Below, in pieces: positions 36,497 to 45,376 of a stretch of 64,000 nt of DNA; positions within the stretch are counted from its first letter, which is position 1; each line of letters starts with the position of its first letter. Source of the stretch: Candidatus Poribacteria bacterium (GTDB lineage Bacteria > Poribacteria > WGA-4E > PCPOR2b); contig JAJDUM010000028.1 in the NCBI GenBank assembly GCA_022826645.1, forward strand, positions 33,591-97,590. Direction: 5' to 3'. Under the pieces are notes generated by a model that did not search any database, was not told where the DNA came from, and worked only from the letters and a program-made list of their open reading frames with translations. The translations under genes were made by a program, and so were the position numbers.

Positions 36497-37447
36497 TCAG
36501 GAATCAATATCATCAGTTTCCAGATTCAACCGGCGCATCTCATTGGGGGACAGTTGAATCGCCAGCGCCGCAAGACATGAGGCCAACTCCTCGTGAGTCA
36601 GCGGACCGACTAGCGGAAAAGTTGGAAACGGTTGGTGCAAAACAAACGCCAACGAAACCTGTATCGCCGTATACCCCTTCTTCTCTCCAAGCGTCTGTGC
36701 TCGTCTGAGTCGCTCAAAATTGGCATCGTTATAATAGACCCGCACCATGTCCCGGTTTTCCCGCTTTTCAGGGGCAAAACGCCCGCTAAAGAACCCTCGT
36801 GCCTGTGAGGACCACGGCAGCAGCGGAAATTGCGTTTCATTATGCCATTCCCATGCCGTTTCCGATACGGACACAACCCCCTTCCACATCGGTTCCATCG
36901 GGACAGCCAAACTGATATTGTTGCTGCTGACCACAAATCCGTGCAGCCCATGTTCCGCAGCGTAGTTATTCGCTTCTTGAAGGCGTTCAAGCTCCCAATT
37001 CGACGCGCCAATTGCCCGAAGGTTACCCGCACGAATTTCCTGATTCAGGTGCTCGATGATTGTACCCGCTGGAATCTCCGGATCATCTCGATGTAGCAGA
37101 AATAGGTCAATATAATCGGTCTGTAGACGGAGCAGGCTTTCGTGGATGTCATGCGCAAGCTCCTCTGGGCTCAAGCGTGGACGTGGTACTGCGGAATGCG
37201 GATGCCCGCCTTTGTCAACTAAAAACACTTCAGATCGATTTTTCCGGTTTTTCATCCACATGCCGAGCAGCCGCTCGCTATCGCCTCCACCATAACTATG
37301 CGCACTGTCAAGCGCATTGCCACCAGCTGCAAAAAACTCATCTAACATCGAATAACTGTGTTCCATCGTGTCGGGCGTAAATAGCATACACCCAAGCACA
37401 AGCTGTGAAATCTCTCTATCTATTCCTTGGACTGTTCCGTAATTCAT
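36497..37447 (-). CDS. Aldo/keto reductase 2
   Basis: Tetrad D47, Y52, K79 and H119 (NALDSAHSYG, VDKGG, LLHRDDP). ATG 37447 with GAGAGGAG upstream; the frame extends five residues further. 316 residues, with C-terminal VSLAFVLHQPFPTFPLVGPL as in many AKRs. Different subgroup from the copy at 18568-19554. It is divergent from an enolase-superfamily gene, and both could act on sugar-derived acids, but nothing in the sequence fixes a substrate. Confidence 0.88.
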   Translation of the reverse strand: MNYGTVQGIDREISQLVLGCMLFTPDTMEHSYSMLDEFFAAGGNALDSAHSYGGGDSERLLGMWMKNRKNRSEVFLVDKGGHPHSAVPRPRLSPEELAHDIHESLLRLQTDYIDLFLLHRDDPEIPAGTIIEHLNQEIRAGNLRAIGASNWELERLQEANNYAAEHGLHGFVVSSNNISLAVPMEPMWKGVVSVSETAWEWHNETQFPLLPWSSQARGFFSGRFAPEKRENRDMVRVYYNDANFERLRRAQTLGEKKGYTAIQVSLAFVLHQPFPTFPLVGPLTHEELASCLAALAIQLSPNEMRRLNLETDDIDS

Positions 37448-37834
37448 TGAATCTCCTCTCAATAGCCTTTGGTGCTAGCTGGTGGGCATATCGCTTCCAC
37501 ATCATTCAAGTCGAGCCTAGCGAAATCCCGCCTGTCCCGATTCATCGGGGATTTATTGAGGAGTTCATGGGTTCAGAAGTTCATTCATGAACCAATAAAA
37601 CAATGATCTTGTGACCAAGCTGTTTTCACGTTTCACGCTTCACGTTTTACGCTCGACATTTGACTAAAGAACGTCTCAACAATTGCAAACCAGCACCATT
37701 GCTTTAATAAGTATGTTGAATACATGATACCAAAAAAAGAGGAAAAGGTCTATGCCACCCACAATTTTCCCTTCGCAATCAAAAACTGTGCTACAATAAC
37801 ACGCTGGACTTTTAACCTTTTGGAGGATTCCGCT
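37448..37834. other. Intergenic region with palindromes
   Basis: 387 bp between divergent genes. It holds CCCGATTCATCGGGG (37536-37550), a GTTCATTCATGAAC palindrome (37577-37590) and a CACGTTTCACGCTTCACG direct-repeat-like tract (about 37626-37645). The tract's CGTGAAACGTGA-type sequence recurs near 32835 and 48222. Confidence 0.55.
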
Positions 37835-39025
37835 ATGAAAATTAAAACCCTTGAAATGCTTACGCTGCACATCCCTTTTTACGCCGATCATGTCACCCGA
37901 CACATGCAACGCGCCTTGACACACTCGGAGCAGGTAGAAGTATACCGAGTCGAACTGGATAATGGTGTCATCGGTTATGGAGAAAATCTGGGGGACGAGT
38001 CCGGCAACTTCGATCGGGTCATCGGACAAAACCCGTTTGCAATCATGCAGGATGACAGTATCGGTTTCGGCATTCAGATGTCCCTGTTTGATGCCGTCGG
38101 CAAATCGGTCGGTGTCCCCGCCTACCAATTGCTGGGTACAAAGGTCCGGGATCGCTGCCCGATTTCATGGTGGGATATTGACATGCCGCCGGAGGATTGG
38201 GTGAAAGAAGCAGAGGAGTCGCTTAGACGGGGCTACACATCAATCAAGCTGAAAGCCCGTCCGTGGCGGGACATTTTCAAACAGGTGGAAGCTGTTGGCA
38301 AGGTTGTCCCAGAAGGTTACAAATTGGACATCGACTTCAACGGTTTTCTCTTAACAGCGGAGGGCGCACAACCCGTTTTGCAGGAGTTAGATAAGCACCC
38401 CAACGTCGCATATTATGAAAGTCCATACTACCTCGGCACAGATATCGACGGCGCCGGACGTCTACAGGAAGCGGTAGAAAAACGGATTGTTGAACACTTC
38501 AATGAATCGTGTTTGCACGCTCGATGCTGCGGCGGATTTGTGGTCGGGGGCGGGGCAGCGGGGACGCGGAGAATCAACGCGTTGTGCGCTTCGTTCGATA
38601 AACCGTTCTGGCTGCAGATGGTAGGAACGGGTATCACGACCGCATATGCCATGCACATCGGCGCAGTGCTGTCACACGCCCAGCTGCCGGCAATTACCTG
38701 CTTTGAGTTATGGGAACACAATCTCTTAACGCAACCGTTGGAAGTAGTGGACGGAACAATTGCTCCACCGGAAGCACCGGGACTGGGGGTCGAAGTTGAT
38801 GAATATGCACTGGAACGCTACCGTGTTGAGCAGGGAACACCTTCGCCCACAGCACTTTATAAGCAGAGAGATCGAACCTGCCGTGTGCATATTCCTGACA
38901 GTAAAGGTGGCGAGGTTGTTCACGATTTCACAGGTGAGGACATCTACTATCCTGCTTTTAGCGACGGGGAGTATCCGGGGTTTGTTCGTGGTGTCTGGAT
39001 GGAAGTGATCGAAGGGACAGGGTAA
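37835..39025 (+). CDS. Mandelate racemase / muconate lactonizing enzyme-family protein (enolase superfamily)
   Basis: Enolase-superfamily enzymes abstract a proton alpha to a carboxylate. ATG 37835 with TTGGAGG upstream gives MKIKTLEMLTLHIPF; the frame reaches 37 codons further without homology. 396 residues. Capping domain 1 to about 115 (GYGENLGDES), then the barrel with SIKLKARPW (K138, K140), LDIDFNG (D165/D167) and YYESP (E195) as catalytic or metal residues. A CxCC-like patch (CLHARCC) is unusual. The third metal ligand is less clear. The substrate is probably a sugar acid or similar. Confidence 0.82.
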   Translation: MKIKTLEMLTLHIPFYADHVTRHMQRALTHSEQVEVYRVELDNGVIGYGENLGDESGNFDRVIGQNPFAIMQDDSIGFGIQMSLFDAVGKSVGVPAYQLLGTKVRDRCPISWWDIDMPPEDWVKEAEESLRRGYTSIKLKARPWRDIFKQVEAVGKVVPEGYKLDIDFNGFLLTAEGAQPVLQELDKHPNVAYYESPYYLGTDIDGAGRLQEAVEKRIVEHFNESCLHARCCGGFVVGGGAAGTRRINALCASFDKPFWLQMVGTGITTAYAMHIGAVLSHAQLPAITCFELWEHNLLTQPLEVVDGTIAPPEAPGLGVEVDEYALERYRVEQGTPSPTALYKQRDRTCRVHIPDSKGGEVVHDFTGEDIYYPAFSDGEYPGFVRGVWMEVIEGTG

Positions 39026-39052
39026 ATCTGAACGTTCAGGCGGAAGGTATTA

Positions 39053-39080
39053 GGGGGCAACAATTCCTGTTGCCCCTTGT
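39053..39080 (+). terminator. Hairpin terminator after the enolase-superfamily gene
   Basis: GGGGCAAC / GTTGCCCC perfect 8-bp stem with a 7-nt loop, 28 nt after the stop codon. The following T-tract is short (TTGTATT). Confidence 0.55.
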
Positions 39081-39121
39081 ATTCATCACTACAAAATTGA
39101 TAGCGTGTTGGTAGTGCAAAT

Positions 39122-39541
39122 CTAAAGCATGTCGAGTTGAGCAGCGATCTCGGTCAACTTGCTTTCCATCTGACTCGCAGCCACTTCAAGTTTTTGCCGA
39201 TCAACTTTCAGTCGTCGAACCCTGTCATCTTGGTGTGACAGGATGCAAAACTGATAGTTTTTCCGTATATCAAAGCCCGCTTGTTTAATGTTCTCTTTCA
39301 CAGGACCTTCCGGGTAATACCACCGCTGCCCTCGGGTCTGGCTCAGATTCATGTGACAATGCCCCTGATCCCCGCCGAAGCAGTCGAAGCGTAAAACCTC
39401 ATCATCATAGAAATATAAAGAAGCCGCGGGTCCCCGACCCCCTGGGTCCTCTCTCCAATACACTTCCAATCTAACGTCATCCTGCACAGGGTATTCAACC
39501 CAATCAAACCTTTCTTGGTTATTTACTACCTTAGTCGCCAT
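39122..39541 (-). CDS. Uncharacterised protein, predicted coiled-coil C-terminus
   Basis: Not recognised. 139 residues, soluble, no signal. The N-terminal two thirds look like a beta-rich domain with FDWVEYPVQ, VYWREDPGGRG, a FDCFGGDQGHCHMN segment that could bind metal (C, H, C, H), and YPEGPVKENIKQAGFDI. The last about 35 residues form a heptad-like helix (LEVAASQMESKLTEIAAQL). Convergent with the enolase-superfamily gene. It starts MATKVV at ATG 39541 with GAGGAACAG upstream. Looks like a genuine conserved hypothetical gene. Confidence 0.7.
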   Translation of the reverse strand: MATKVVNNQERFDWVEYPVQDDVRLEVYWREDPGGRGPAASLYFYDDEVLRFDCFGGDQGHCHMNLSQTRGQRWYYPEGPVKENIKQAGFDIRKNYQFCILSHQDDRVRRLKVDRQKLEVAASQMESKLTEIAAQLDML

Positions 39542-39744
39542 CTGTTCCTCCAGCTATAATGGATGTAGGCTTAACGCCCAGCCCAGACCTATTAAGAAAA
39601 TCCTCAACCCCTCAACCCTCAATCGGATTTTCCCAAGACTCTGTTTCACAGTCTATCATTAACAAGAAATAATGTCAATATTAAGATCTTGTTAATCCCT
39701 CTCAAAGAATATCTGGAACCTTTTTCCCGCTCTCCACAGATCCC

Positions 39745-40815
39745 TTAAGGTAGCTCAACCTCGACCCGGCGACCCGTCTGACTCGATTCCAAAGCTGCAT
39801 CAATTATGCGAGCAACCTGGAGTGCGTCACGACCGGATGCAGGCGGAGTTCCTTCACCTTGTCCCGCACGAATAAAATCACGGATGAACTCCTCCCCAGC
39901 AATGCCGCCATACGCAGGGGATTGCGCTAAGGTATAATCAAATTCACGCTGAGGCGCAGACGCCCAAGAACCCTGAGTTGATTCAACACTCATATGTTCT
40001 GCAACACCCGGAGAACCCCAGTGAATTCGACCGTTCTGACCGTTGACGCCAACATAGGTGTCGTAACTCGGCTGGTTGGGGTATTTGGATCCACTCAGCG
40101 CAAGCGTATATCCCGCATGGAGCGAACCAACCGCTCCCGAACGCAAACGGAAAGAGAGTGTGGCGATATCTTCAACATCAATATCCTCACCGCTGCGCGT
40201 TGCAACCTCGGCAGACACCGACACAATCTCGTCGTGAGAGATGTAGCGCAGCATGTCGATATAATGGCAACCCAACCACGCCAAGATTCCACTTCCCGCG
40301 TATTCGTGACTAAATAACCAACCGTCAGGGTTGCGGTATTGTACCTGCGTCGTCAGCATACGCATCTCAATCGACATCAGCGGTCCCAACAGACCTTGCC
40401 CCACAAAATCTCTCGCTTCGCGAATCATTGGATTGTACCGGTTCTGATAGCAGACACCCAACTGCATACCTGCACGCTCTGCTGCCTCAACAACGCGCTG
40501 CACATCTGGGGCGGTTCTGCCGACCGGCTTTTCTGCCATCAGGTGTTTGCCGGACTCCAATATCCGCACAAAAGTATCGGGCTTCAAGTCCGTTCTCATG
40601 GTAGCGATAGCAAAGAAGACATCGTCCCGTACCAGGATTTCATCTAAATCGCCGGTGACGCCTTCCACCTTACGCTCATCCGATTTTTGCAGGTCTTCTA
40701 GGGCAGATTGATCTTCACCCCAAATAAAAATGCCTTCAACTTCCGGCAATTCCTGAAGTGTGCCTAAGTGTCCTTCAAAATGAGCGTTTCCCGGGCTTAA
40801 CAGCAACGCTTTCAT
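39745..40815 (-). CDS. Gfo/Idh/MocA-family oxidoreductase
   Basis: NAD(P)-dependent sugar or cyclitol dehydrogenase family. Has the catalytic EKPVG motif (AEKPVG near residue 94) and GCHYIDMLRYI with the conserved H-x-x-D in the C-terminal domain. The N-terminal nucleotide-binding loop (LLLSPGNAHFEG) departs from the usual GxGxxG. ATG 40815 with AAAGGAAA upstream; 356 residues. Upstream lies a short inverted-repeat element starting at 40838, which may affect its promoter. Substrate unknown. Confidence 0.86.
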   Translation of the reverse strand: MKALLLSPGNAHFEGHLGTLQELPEVEGIFIWGEDQSALEDLQKSDERKVEGVTGDLDEILVRDDVFFAIATMRTDLKPDTFVRILESGKHLMAEKPVGRTAPDVQRVVEAAERAGMQLGVCYQNRYNPMIREARDFVGQGLLGPLMSIEMRMLTTQVQYRNPDGWLFSHEYAGSGILAWLGCHYIDMLRYISHDEIVSVSAEVATRSGEDIDVEDIATLSFRLRSGAVGSLHAGYTLALSGSKYPNQPSYDTYVGVNGQNGRIHWGSPGVAEHMSVESTQGSWASAPQREFDYTLAQSPAYGGIAGEEFIRDFIRAGQGEGTPPASGRDALQVARIIDAALESSQTGRRVEVELP

Positions 40816-40837
40816 CTGCTTATTTCCTTTCATTTAT

Positions 40838-40948
40838 AGGACTTACGCAGCCAATTGTAGGCGGGGCATCTTGCCCCGCGCCACCTATGCTGAAATGTGT
40901 AAGTCTGTAGACGGGGTATATTGTCCTATTCTGAAATGCGTAAGTCCT
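40838..40948. repeat. Short element with perfect 12-bp TIRs (family 3)
   Basis: AGGACTTACGCA at 40838-40849 and its exact reverse complement TGCGTAAGTCCT at 40937-40948 bound a 111-bp element, which contains a REP-like palindrome (40857-40879). Confidence 0.7.
40857..40879. repeat. REP-like palindrome
   Basis: GCGGGGCATCTTGCCCCGC with a GTAG prefix; the same sequence occurs at 55170-55192 and near-copies at 41310 and 41508. Confidence 0.8.
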
Positions 40949-41166
40949 GATTTAGCAAAATTGTTCAGAAAAATAGTATTCCATAGAAACGGACAAAGCG
41001 ATCAGTATAAAATCTGGTGGTTTATCTTTGGCACGATATTGTAAATGAAGCTACAACATAATAACATCTTTTTACAAAAACGGATAGGTGTATTATTGAT
41101 AAATCCTCAAGAGGCAGCATCGCATCTCTAGCCGAGTCGAAAATACAAAGAGCTGAAAGGGCTATT

Positions 41167-41269
41167 TATGGTAGTTTATAGAATTAATGAGACACTCCAA
41201 ACCGGTGCGGTTACAAACCGCACCTACCGGGCGGGTGAAACTGTTTATTTATTTTTAAAATTCACCATA
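41167..41269. repeat. MITE-like element, family 1, copy E
   Basis: 103 bp, ends TATGGTAGTTTATAGAATTA (left) and ATTTTTAAAATTCACCATA (right). The centre contains GGTGCGGTTACAAACCGCACC, itself an inverted repeat. Confidence 0.7.
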
Positions 41270-41309
41270 GTTTTTCGTTTTTTGACCGATTTCGGAATGA
41301 CCCGAATCC

Positions 41310-41332
41310 GTAGGCAGGGCATCTTGCCCCGC
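41310..41332. repeat. REP-like palindrome
   Basis: Imperfect copy (GCAGGGCATCTTGCCCCGC) of the window's GCATCTTGC repeat. Confidence 0.75.
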
Positions 41333-41483
41333 AGTTTGTAGTAGCGCAATTCATGGCGCGTTCTTATGCTAGTTGAGTGTCAGCGAAATCCCGATTTATC
41401 GGGGTTGTCGTGGAAATCTTTTATCCGTGTAATCCGTTAATCCGTGTTTATCCGTGACTCAGATTGCTTTGAATCCCGCCTGT

Positions 41484-41528
41484 CCCGATTCATCGGGGAT
41501 TTATCGGGGCGGGGCATCTTGCCCCGCC
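41484..41528. repeat. Composite: CCCGATTCATCGGGG palindrome joined to a REP palindrome
   Basis: CCCGATTCATCGGGG (41484-41498), a TTTATCGGGG extension, then GCGGGGCATCTTGCCCCGC (about 41509-41527). The first half matches 37536 and 48363. Confidence 0.75.
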
Positions 41529-41564
41529 GTGGCCTCGACCGGGAGATTGAGGCTACGGGTGAAT

Positions 41565-41701
41565 TATGGTGAACAATATAAATATGTAGACGTTCACCAA
41601 TAGTGCCCCTTATCGAAGCCTCATGAAGTCCCCCTGATAAGGGGGATTTAGGGGGTTAGTTGTACATCGAAGGTGTATAAGTAATTGTAGAATTCACCAT
41701 A
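41565..41701. repeat. MITE-like element, family 1, copy C
   Basis: 137 bp with 27-bp inverted ends (41565-41591, 41675-41701; left begins TATGGTGAACAATATAAA, right ends GTAGAATTCACCATA). It carries the AGTCCCCCTGATAAGGGGGA block also found in copy B and near copy D. Confidence 0.75.
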
Positions 41702-41821
41702 AATGACTCAAACGACGGGTATCCATCGTTTGACAGCCTAACGGCAGTATGGTATTCTTTTGCAGCATCAAAGATGATTAGTTACAATTCGTCAGAACGT
41801 TGAATTTAAAAGAGGTGAAAC

Positions 41822-42289
41822 ATGTTCAAATTTTATATAAGCTTTCTACTTACCCTGTTGATATTCGCAGTATTTTTCGGGCTTGTGACATGGGCACAGA
41901 AGACGGAGGATGGAACTAAGAAGGAAGGGGTGACGCTAGAAGCACTCGGGGTTACAGCGGAACAAAAGGAACGGATCAAAGCCCTATGGGAATTCAAACG
42001 TCAAACCCACCTCCAAGGAATTGAAAATTTGCGCCCCTTGAATCGGCTTGCTAAAGATAAGATGGCATCAGATGACCAGGTTCGAGAGGTGTTGAAAAAA
42101 TTTCATCAGGAGCGCATAGCGCGAGAACGGAAGGTTGAAACGGCTGAAGAGAGTCTCATCAAGTCCCTGCCACCACGTGCACAGCTGCACTTAACCGTCT
42201 TAGGTGTGTTAGACAACGGTTTAACCCCCCGACACTTCAGTGCTGCTCCGAAGAGAGAAGGCAGCACACAGAAACCGAGTGACAGGTAG
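41822..42289 (+). CDS. Small periplasmic protein, Spy/CpxP (LTxxQ)-like
   Basis: 155 residues with a signal peptide (about 1-25, ends TWAQ). The mature part is helical and charged, with LGVTAEQKERIKAL near residue 43, resembling the LTxxQ motif of Spy/CpxP/heavy-metal-resistance periplasmic proteins. It then has DQVREVLKKFHQERIARE. Assignment to that family is tentative. ATG start with AAAAGAGG upstream. Stand-alone gene, convergent with the tRNA and ABC genes. Confidence 0.6.
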   Translation: MFKFYISFLLTLLIFAVFFGLVTWAQKTEDGTKKEGVTLEALGVTAEQKERIKALWEFKRQTHLQGIENLRPLNRLAKDKMASDDQVREVLKKFHQERIARERKVETAEESLIKSLPPRAQLHLTVLGVLDNGLTPRHFSAAPKREGSTQKPSDR

Positions 42290-42318
42290 GAAATAGAGAT
42301 CTGTGGGCACAAAAAAGG

Positions 42319-42391
<73 letters not shown>

Positions 42392-42461
42392 ACTTGAACA
42401 CCCTTATTTTAACATACCGGCCAACGAAGCGCAAGGAAAAATCAGTTTTGTCCGGAGATCT

Positions 42462-43280
42462 TCATGAACCTGTACTGTGATAGCGTCGTAGCCCACTGCA
42501 CCAGAATAGGTAGCTAATACAGAGCATCACCAGTGCGACGACCGGTGCTCCGAATTGAAAGGACTCAGGCATACCGAGAAATTCGCTCTTCTGAAGCAGC
42601 TGCTGTGCGGGATAATAGGTCACAAAAGCGACGGGGAGAATAAACGTCAAAAGTACCCGTACGGCGAGCGGATAGATCGATATCGGAAAAGCCGTCGCCT
42701 CTTTGGTCGCGCTAATAAGCAGATCCGTCAATTTACCCGATTTCGTCGTCCAGAGTGCGACGGTCGCACTGACCAGCATCAGCGTAAACATGATTAGTGT
42801 ACCACTCAGAATCGTTGTGAGGGTGAACAACGCAACGTCCAGCGTCCAGCGAATCTCGCTCAAGTGGAACGCAATAACAAAGATAACAACACTTGTTAAC
42901 GCCCGCGAGACGTGGACTAACTCGACGCGGCTTGCAAGGAGGTAGAATAGCGGCGGGACAGGTTTAATCAACACACCATCCAACTCACCGCGAACGATGT
43001 ACCGGTCAAAGTCGTCCAACTGACTCCCTAATATCCGCATGAGTGAGTAAGACAAGTTACCTAAGCCGTACAGGAATACTACCTCTGCCCACGTCCAACC
43101 GTTAACGGTGCGAAATTTGGCGAGCAGCGCACCCAACAAGCCGAGCAAACAGGCTTCGCTGATAATAATTCCGAAGCACATGAAACCGAATGAGAGCCGG
43201 TATTGAAGCCGAGAACGTACATACGCTCCGGCGAGAAGAAAGTAGAGTTTAAAGTAGCGTCGCACAATCACCTCCTCCAT
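42462..43280 (-). CDS. ABC-2-type exporter permease (COG3694-like)
   Basis: Inner-membrane permease of a daunorubicin-type ABC-2 exporter. 272 residues with about six hydrophobic segments, FLYGLGNLSYSLMRIL and RGELDGVLIKPVPPLFYLLASR, the latter typical of the COG3694/DUF990 group. It is the third gene of the minus-strand operon ATPase-permease-permease (45133 to 42462), with 51 bp from the preceding permease. The start may be internal (e.g. MCFGII), but the longer form keeps the first amphipathic helix. Confidence 0.85.
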   Translation of the reverse strand: MEEVIVRRYFKLYFLLAGAYVRSRLQYRLSFGFMCFGIIISEACLLGLLGALLAKFRTVNGWTWAEVVFLYGLGNLSYSLMRILGSQLDDFDRYIVRGELDGVLIKPVPPLFYLLASRVELVHVSRALTSVVIFVIAFHLSEIRWTLDVALFTLTTILSGTLIMFTLMLVSATVALWTTKSGKLTDLLISATKEATAFPISIYPLAVRVLLTFILPVAFVTYYPAQQLLQKSEFLGMPESFQFGAPVVALVMLCISYLFWCSGLRRYHSTGS

Positions 43281-43331
43281 ACCCCCTTAAAATGTAGGGA
43301 ACGTAGATCTGCGATGCCAGATGTGCCCGTT

Positions 43332-44132
43332 CTATCCGCCCTGAATCACCAATTTGCGGAATGCCGCCCGGTATCCAAGCCGTCCTAATCCCACCAATAC
43401 CACTACCCAAGCCAATTGTATCAACATTGCCGTAATGAGGCTCCGCCCCATCAATTGGCCAGTATAAATGGCAGTAGGAAAATAGATAATCGCACGAAAC
43501 GGCAAGACCGCTGCAACCTTGGCTAAGAAGGTAGGATAAAACTCTAAAGGCAAAAAGTAGCCGGAAAACAGCATAGACAGTCCCCATATAACCAAGGCAT
43601 AAATGCCGCGAATTTCAACGAGCCAAAAAGCGAAAATACCGATTATGAATTCCAAGCTGAACAAAATGACATACCCTAAGACCACACTTATCACAAAAAT
43701 AAGAAGGGTCAAAAGCGACGGTGGCAGTGACAGCCCAAACGTACCGTAAAACAGCAAGAATTTTGGGAGCATGTTGAATAGTGCCGTATGGCTTGAAGTT
43801 CCCGCAGCGGTTGAGAGTGTCATCAACTGAAAATCGATCGGTTTCATTAAATCAGTCACCACTTCCCCAGTACGCACCTTCTCTTCGATAATACGCGCTA
43901 CCCGCAATGTAAACGTGAAGGTCAATAGGGTTTGCGAAACGACGATGTACGTTAGAATCCCCTTCAGATCGTACCCTTCTACCGATGTTTGCCCTGTGTA
44001 TAACGCCTTCCATAGATAAACATAAACCAGCATGAACAGCACATTGATAAACAGTTCCATCCATAATTCAAACCGATATGTCAGCGTCCGCTGGAAGGCT
44101 TTCACCGTAAAAGTGAGATATTTTTTTATCAT
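43332..44132 (-). CDS. ABC-2-type exporter permease (COG4587-like)
   Basis: 266 residues, about six membrane segments, with KAFQRTLTYRFELWMELFIN at the N-terminus and RTGEVVTDLMKPIDFQLMTL, characteristic of the COG4587 permease that pairs with COG3694 and the COG4586 ATPase. Second gene of the operon, 17 bp after the ATPase. Together they would export an unidentified lipid, drug or polymer precursor. The heteromeric arrangement is standard for this family. Confidence 0.86.
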   Translation of the reverse strand: MIKKYLTFTVKAFQRTLTYRFELWMELFINVLFMLVYVYLWKALYTGQTSVEGYDLKGILTYIVVSQTLLTFTFTLRVARIIEEKVRTGEVVTDLMKPIDFQLMTLSTAAGTSSHTALFNMLPKFLLFYGTFGLSLPPSLLTLLIFVISVVLGYVILFSLEFIIGIFAFWLVEIRGIYALVIWGLSMLFSGYFLPLEFYPTFLAKVAAVLPFRAIIYFPTAIYTGQLMGRSLITAMLIQLAWVVVLVGLGRLGYRAAFRKLVIQGG

Positions 44133-44149
44133 GATATGATCGACGGCTA

Positions 44150-45133
44150 TTAGCCCACTCCCATCTCATAGATCCGTCGAACAATCTCCTCAATCTCCGG
44201 CTCCGATATTGTTAGATCCTGAATCTCATAAAGCGCTGTCAACTGGGCGATGACTTCGGAGGCTGAAATAGTATCGCGCTCAAATGCGAGCCAGATACGA
44301 TTACCTTCGCGCCGCGTCAGATCCACCCCCTCAAGTTGAATATCGGAATACGCTTGTGCAAGGTCAACGATGAGCATCCGTGTTTTGCCGTAGCGTTCTT
44401 TCAAAGCGTCAATCCCACCGTCATAGATGATTTTACCACTGTCAATGATAATCAACCGCTGACAAACCTGTTCGACATCGTTGAGGTCATGTGTTGTCAG
44501 AATAACCGTGACTTGGCGTTCTGCGTTGATCTGCCTCAGAAACTGACGAACCTGTTCTTTGGCAACCACATCTAAGCCTATGGTCGGCTCATCCAGGTAC
44601 AGGATCTCCGGGTTATGTAGCAGTGCCGCGGTCAGATCACACCGCATCCGCTGTCCAAGACTCAATCTTCGTACCGGCGTGGACAGAAATGGCTGCAACT
44701 GTAACATTTCACTGAAAAATTTAAGATTCTGTTTGTATAGGTTCTGTGGGATTTCGTAGATGTGCTTGAGCAATTCAAAAGAATCAATAACGGGCAGATC
44801 CCACCAGAGTTGCGTTCGTTGCCCGAACACCACGCCGATCCGGCGTGTATTTTCCTTCCGGTGCCGATACGGTGTCAACCCCATCACGTCAATATGCCCC
44901 GAAGTCGGCACAAGGATCCCCGTCAGCATCTTGATGGTCGTCGATTTCCCTGCCCCATTGGCACCGATGTACCCCACCAATTCCCCACGCTCAAGGGAGA
45001 AATTCACATCATCGACCGCTCTGATAATATCATGCTGGCGCGAAACCGTGCTGCTGAGACTTCCCCAAAACCCAGTGCGGCGCTTATAGACCTTGAAATG
45101 TTTGCTCAGATGTTCGACTGTAATAATTGGCAT
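44150..45133 (-). CDS. ABC exporter ATP-binding protein (COG4586-like)
   Basis: 327 residues. Walker A GANGAGKST (57-65), signature LSLGQRMR (157-164), Walker B ILYLDEPTIGLD (177-188) and H-loop LTTHD about 215. The C-terminal about 90 residues resemble the extra domain of drug-type ABC-2 ATPases. The GQRTQLWWDLPVIDSFELL segment is typical of COG4586. First gene of the three-gene exporter operon. A perfect inverted repeat sits about 30-50 bp upstream of the start and could be an operator. Confidence 0.93.
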   Translation of the reverse strand: MPIITVEHLSKHFKVYKRRTGFWGSLSSTVSRQHDIIRAVDDVNFSLERGELVGYIGANGAGKSTTIKMLTGILVPTSGHIDVMGLTPYRHRKENTRRIGVVFGQRTQLWWDLPVIDSFELLKHIYEIPQNLYKQNLKFFSEMLQLQPFLSTPVRRLSLGQRMRCDLTAALLHNPEILYLDEPTIGLDVVAKEQVRQFLRQINAERQVTVILTTHDLNDVEQVCQRLIIIDSGKIIYDGGIDALKERYGKTRMLIVDLAQAYSDIQLEGVDLTRREGNRIWLAFERDTISASEVIAQLTALYEIQDLTISEPEIEEIVRRIYEMGVG

Positions 45134-45161
45134 TTTTGTTAGCGTCAGGTTAGTAGATCGA

Positions 45162-45183
45162 AACCTCTCGGAGCGGAGAGGTT
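45162..45183. promoter_or_regulatory. Inverted repeat upstream of the ABC exporter operon
   Basis: AACCTCTC-N6-GAGAGGTT, perfect 8-bp arms, 29-50 bp before the ATPase start codon. Could be an operator or an RNA hairpin. It has no T-run, so not a clear terminator. Confidence 0.4.
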
Positions 45184-45376
45184 GATCTGCAGAAAAACAG
45201 AATTATTTGCACCAAGACGGGATTACAGTATAACATAATACCATCAACAGAGTTATTCTTTCATTGTTCGCAGCACTCCTATTCTCTGGAGCGGCAGGTT
45301 TATAGCACTTGGGATGATAAATTATAGATTGCTCTCCCGCTAAATCAGGTGGTCCAACAGTCGCAGAGCACATGAC

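Larger units (their letters stand above)
40816..41821. other. 1-kb repeat-dense intergenic region
   Basis: No gene-sized frame is convincing. It holds a 12-bp perfect-TIR element (40838-40948), two family 1 MITE copies (41167-41269, 41565-41701), REP palindromes (40857, 41310, 41508) and CCCGAT(T)ATCGGGG palindromes (41390, 41484). It also has an AGTCCCCCTGATAAGGGGGA block near 41626. Confidence 0.75.
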
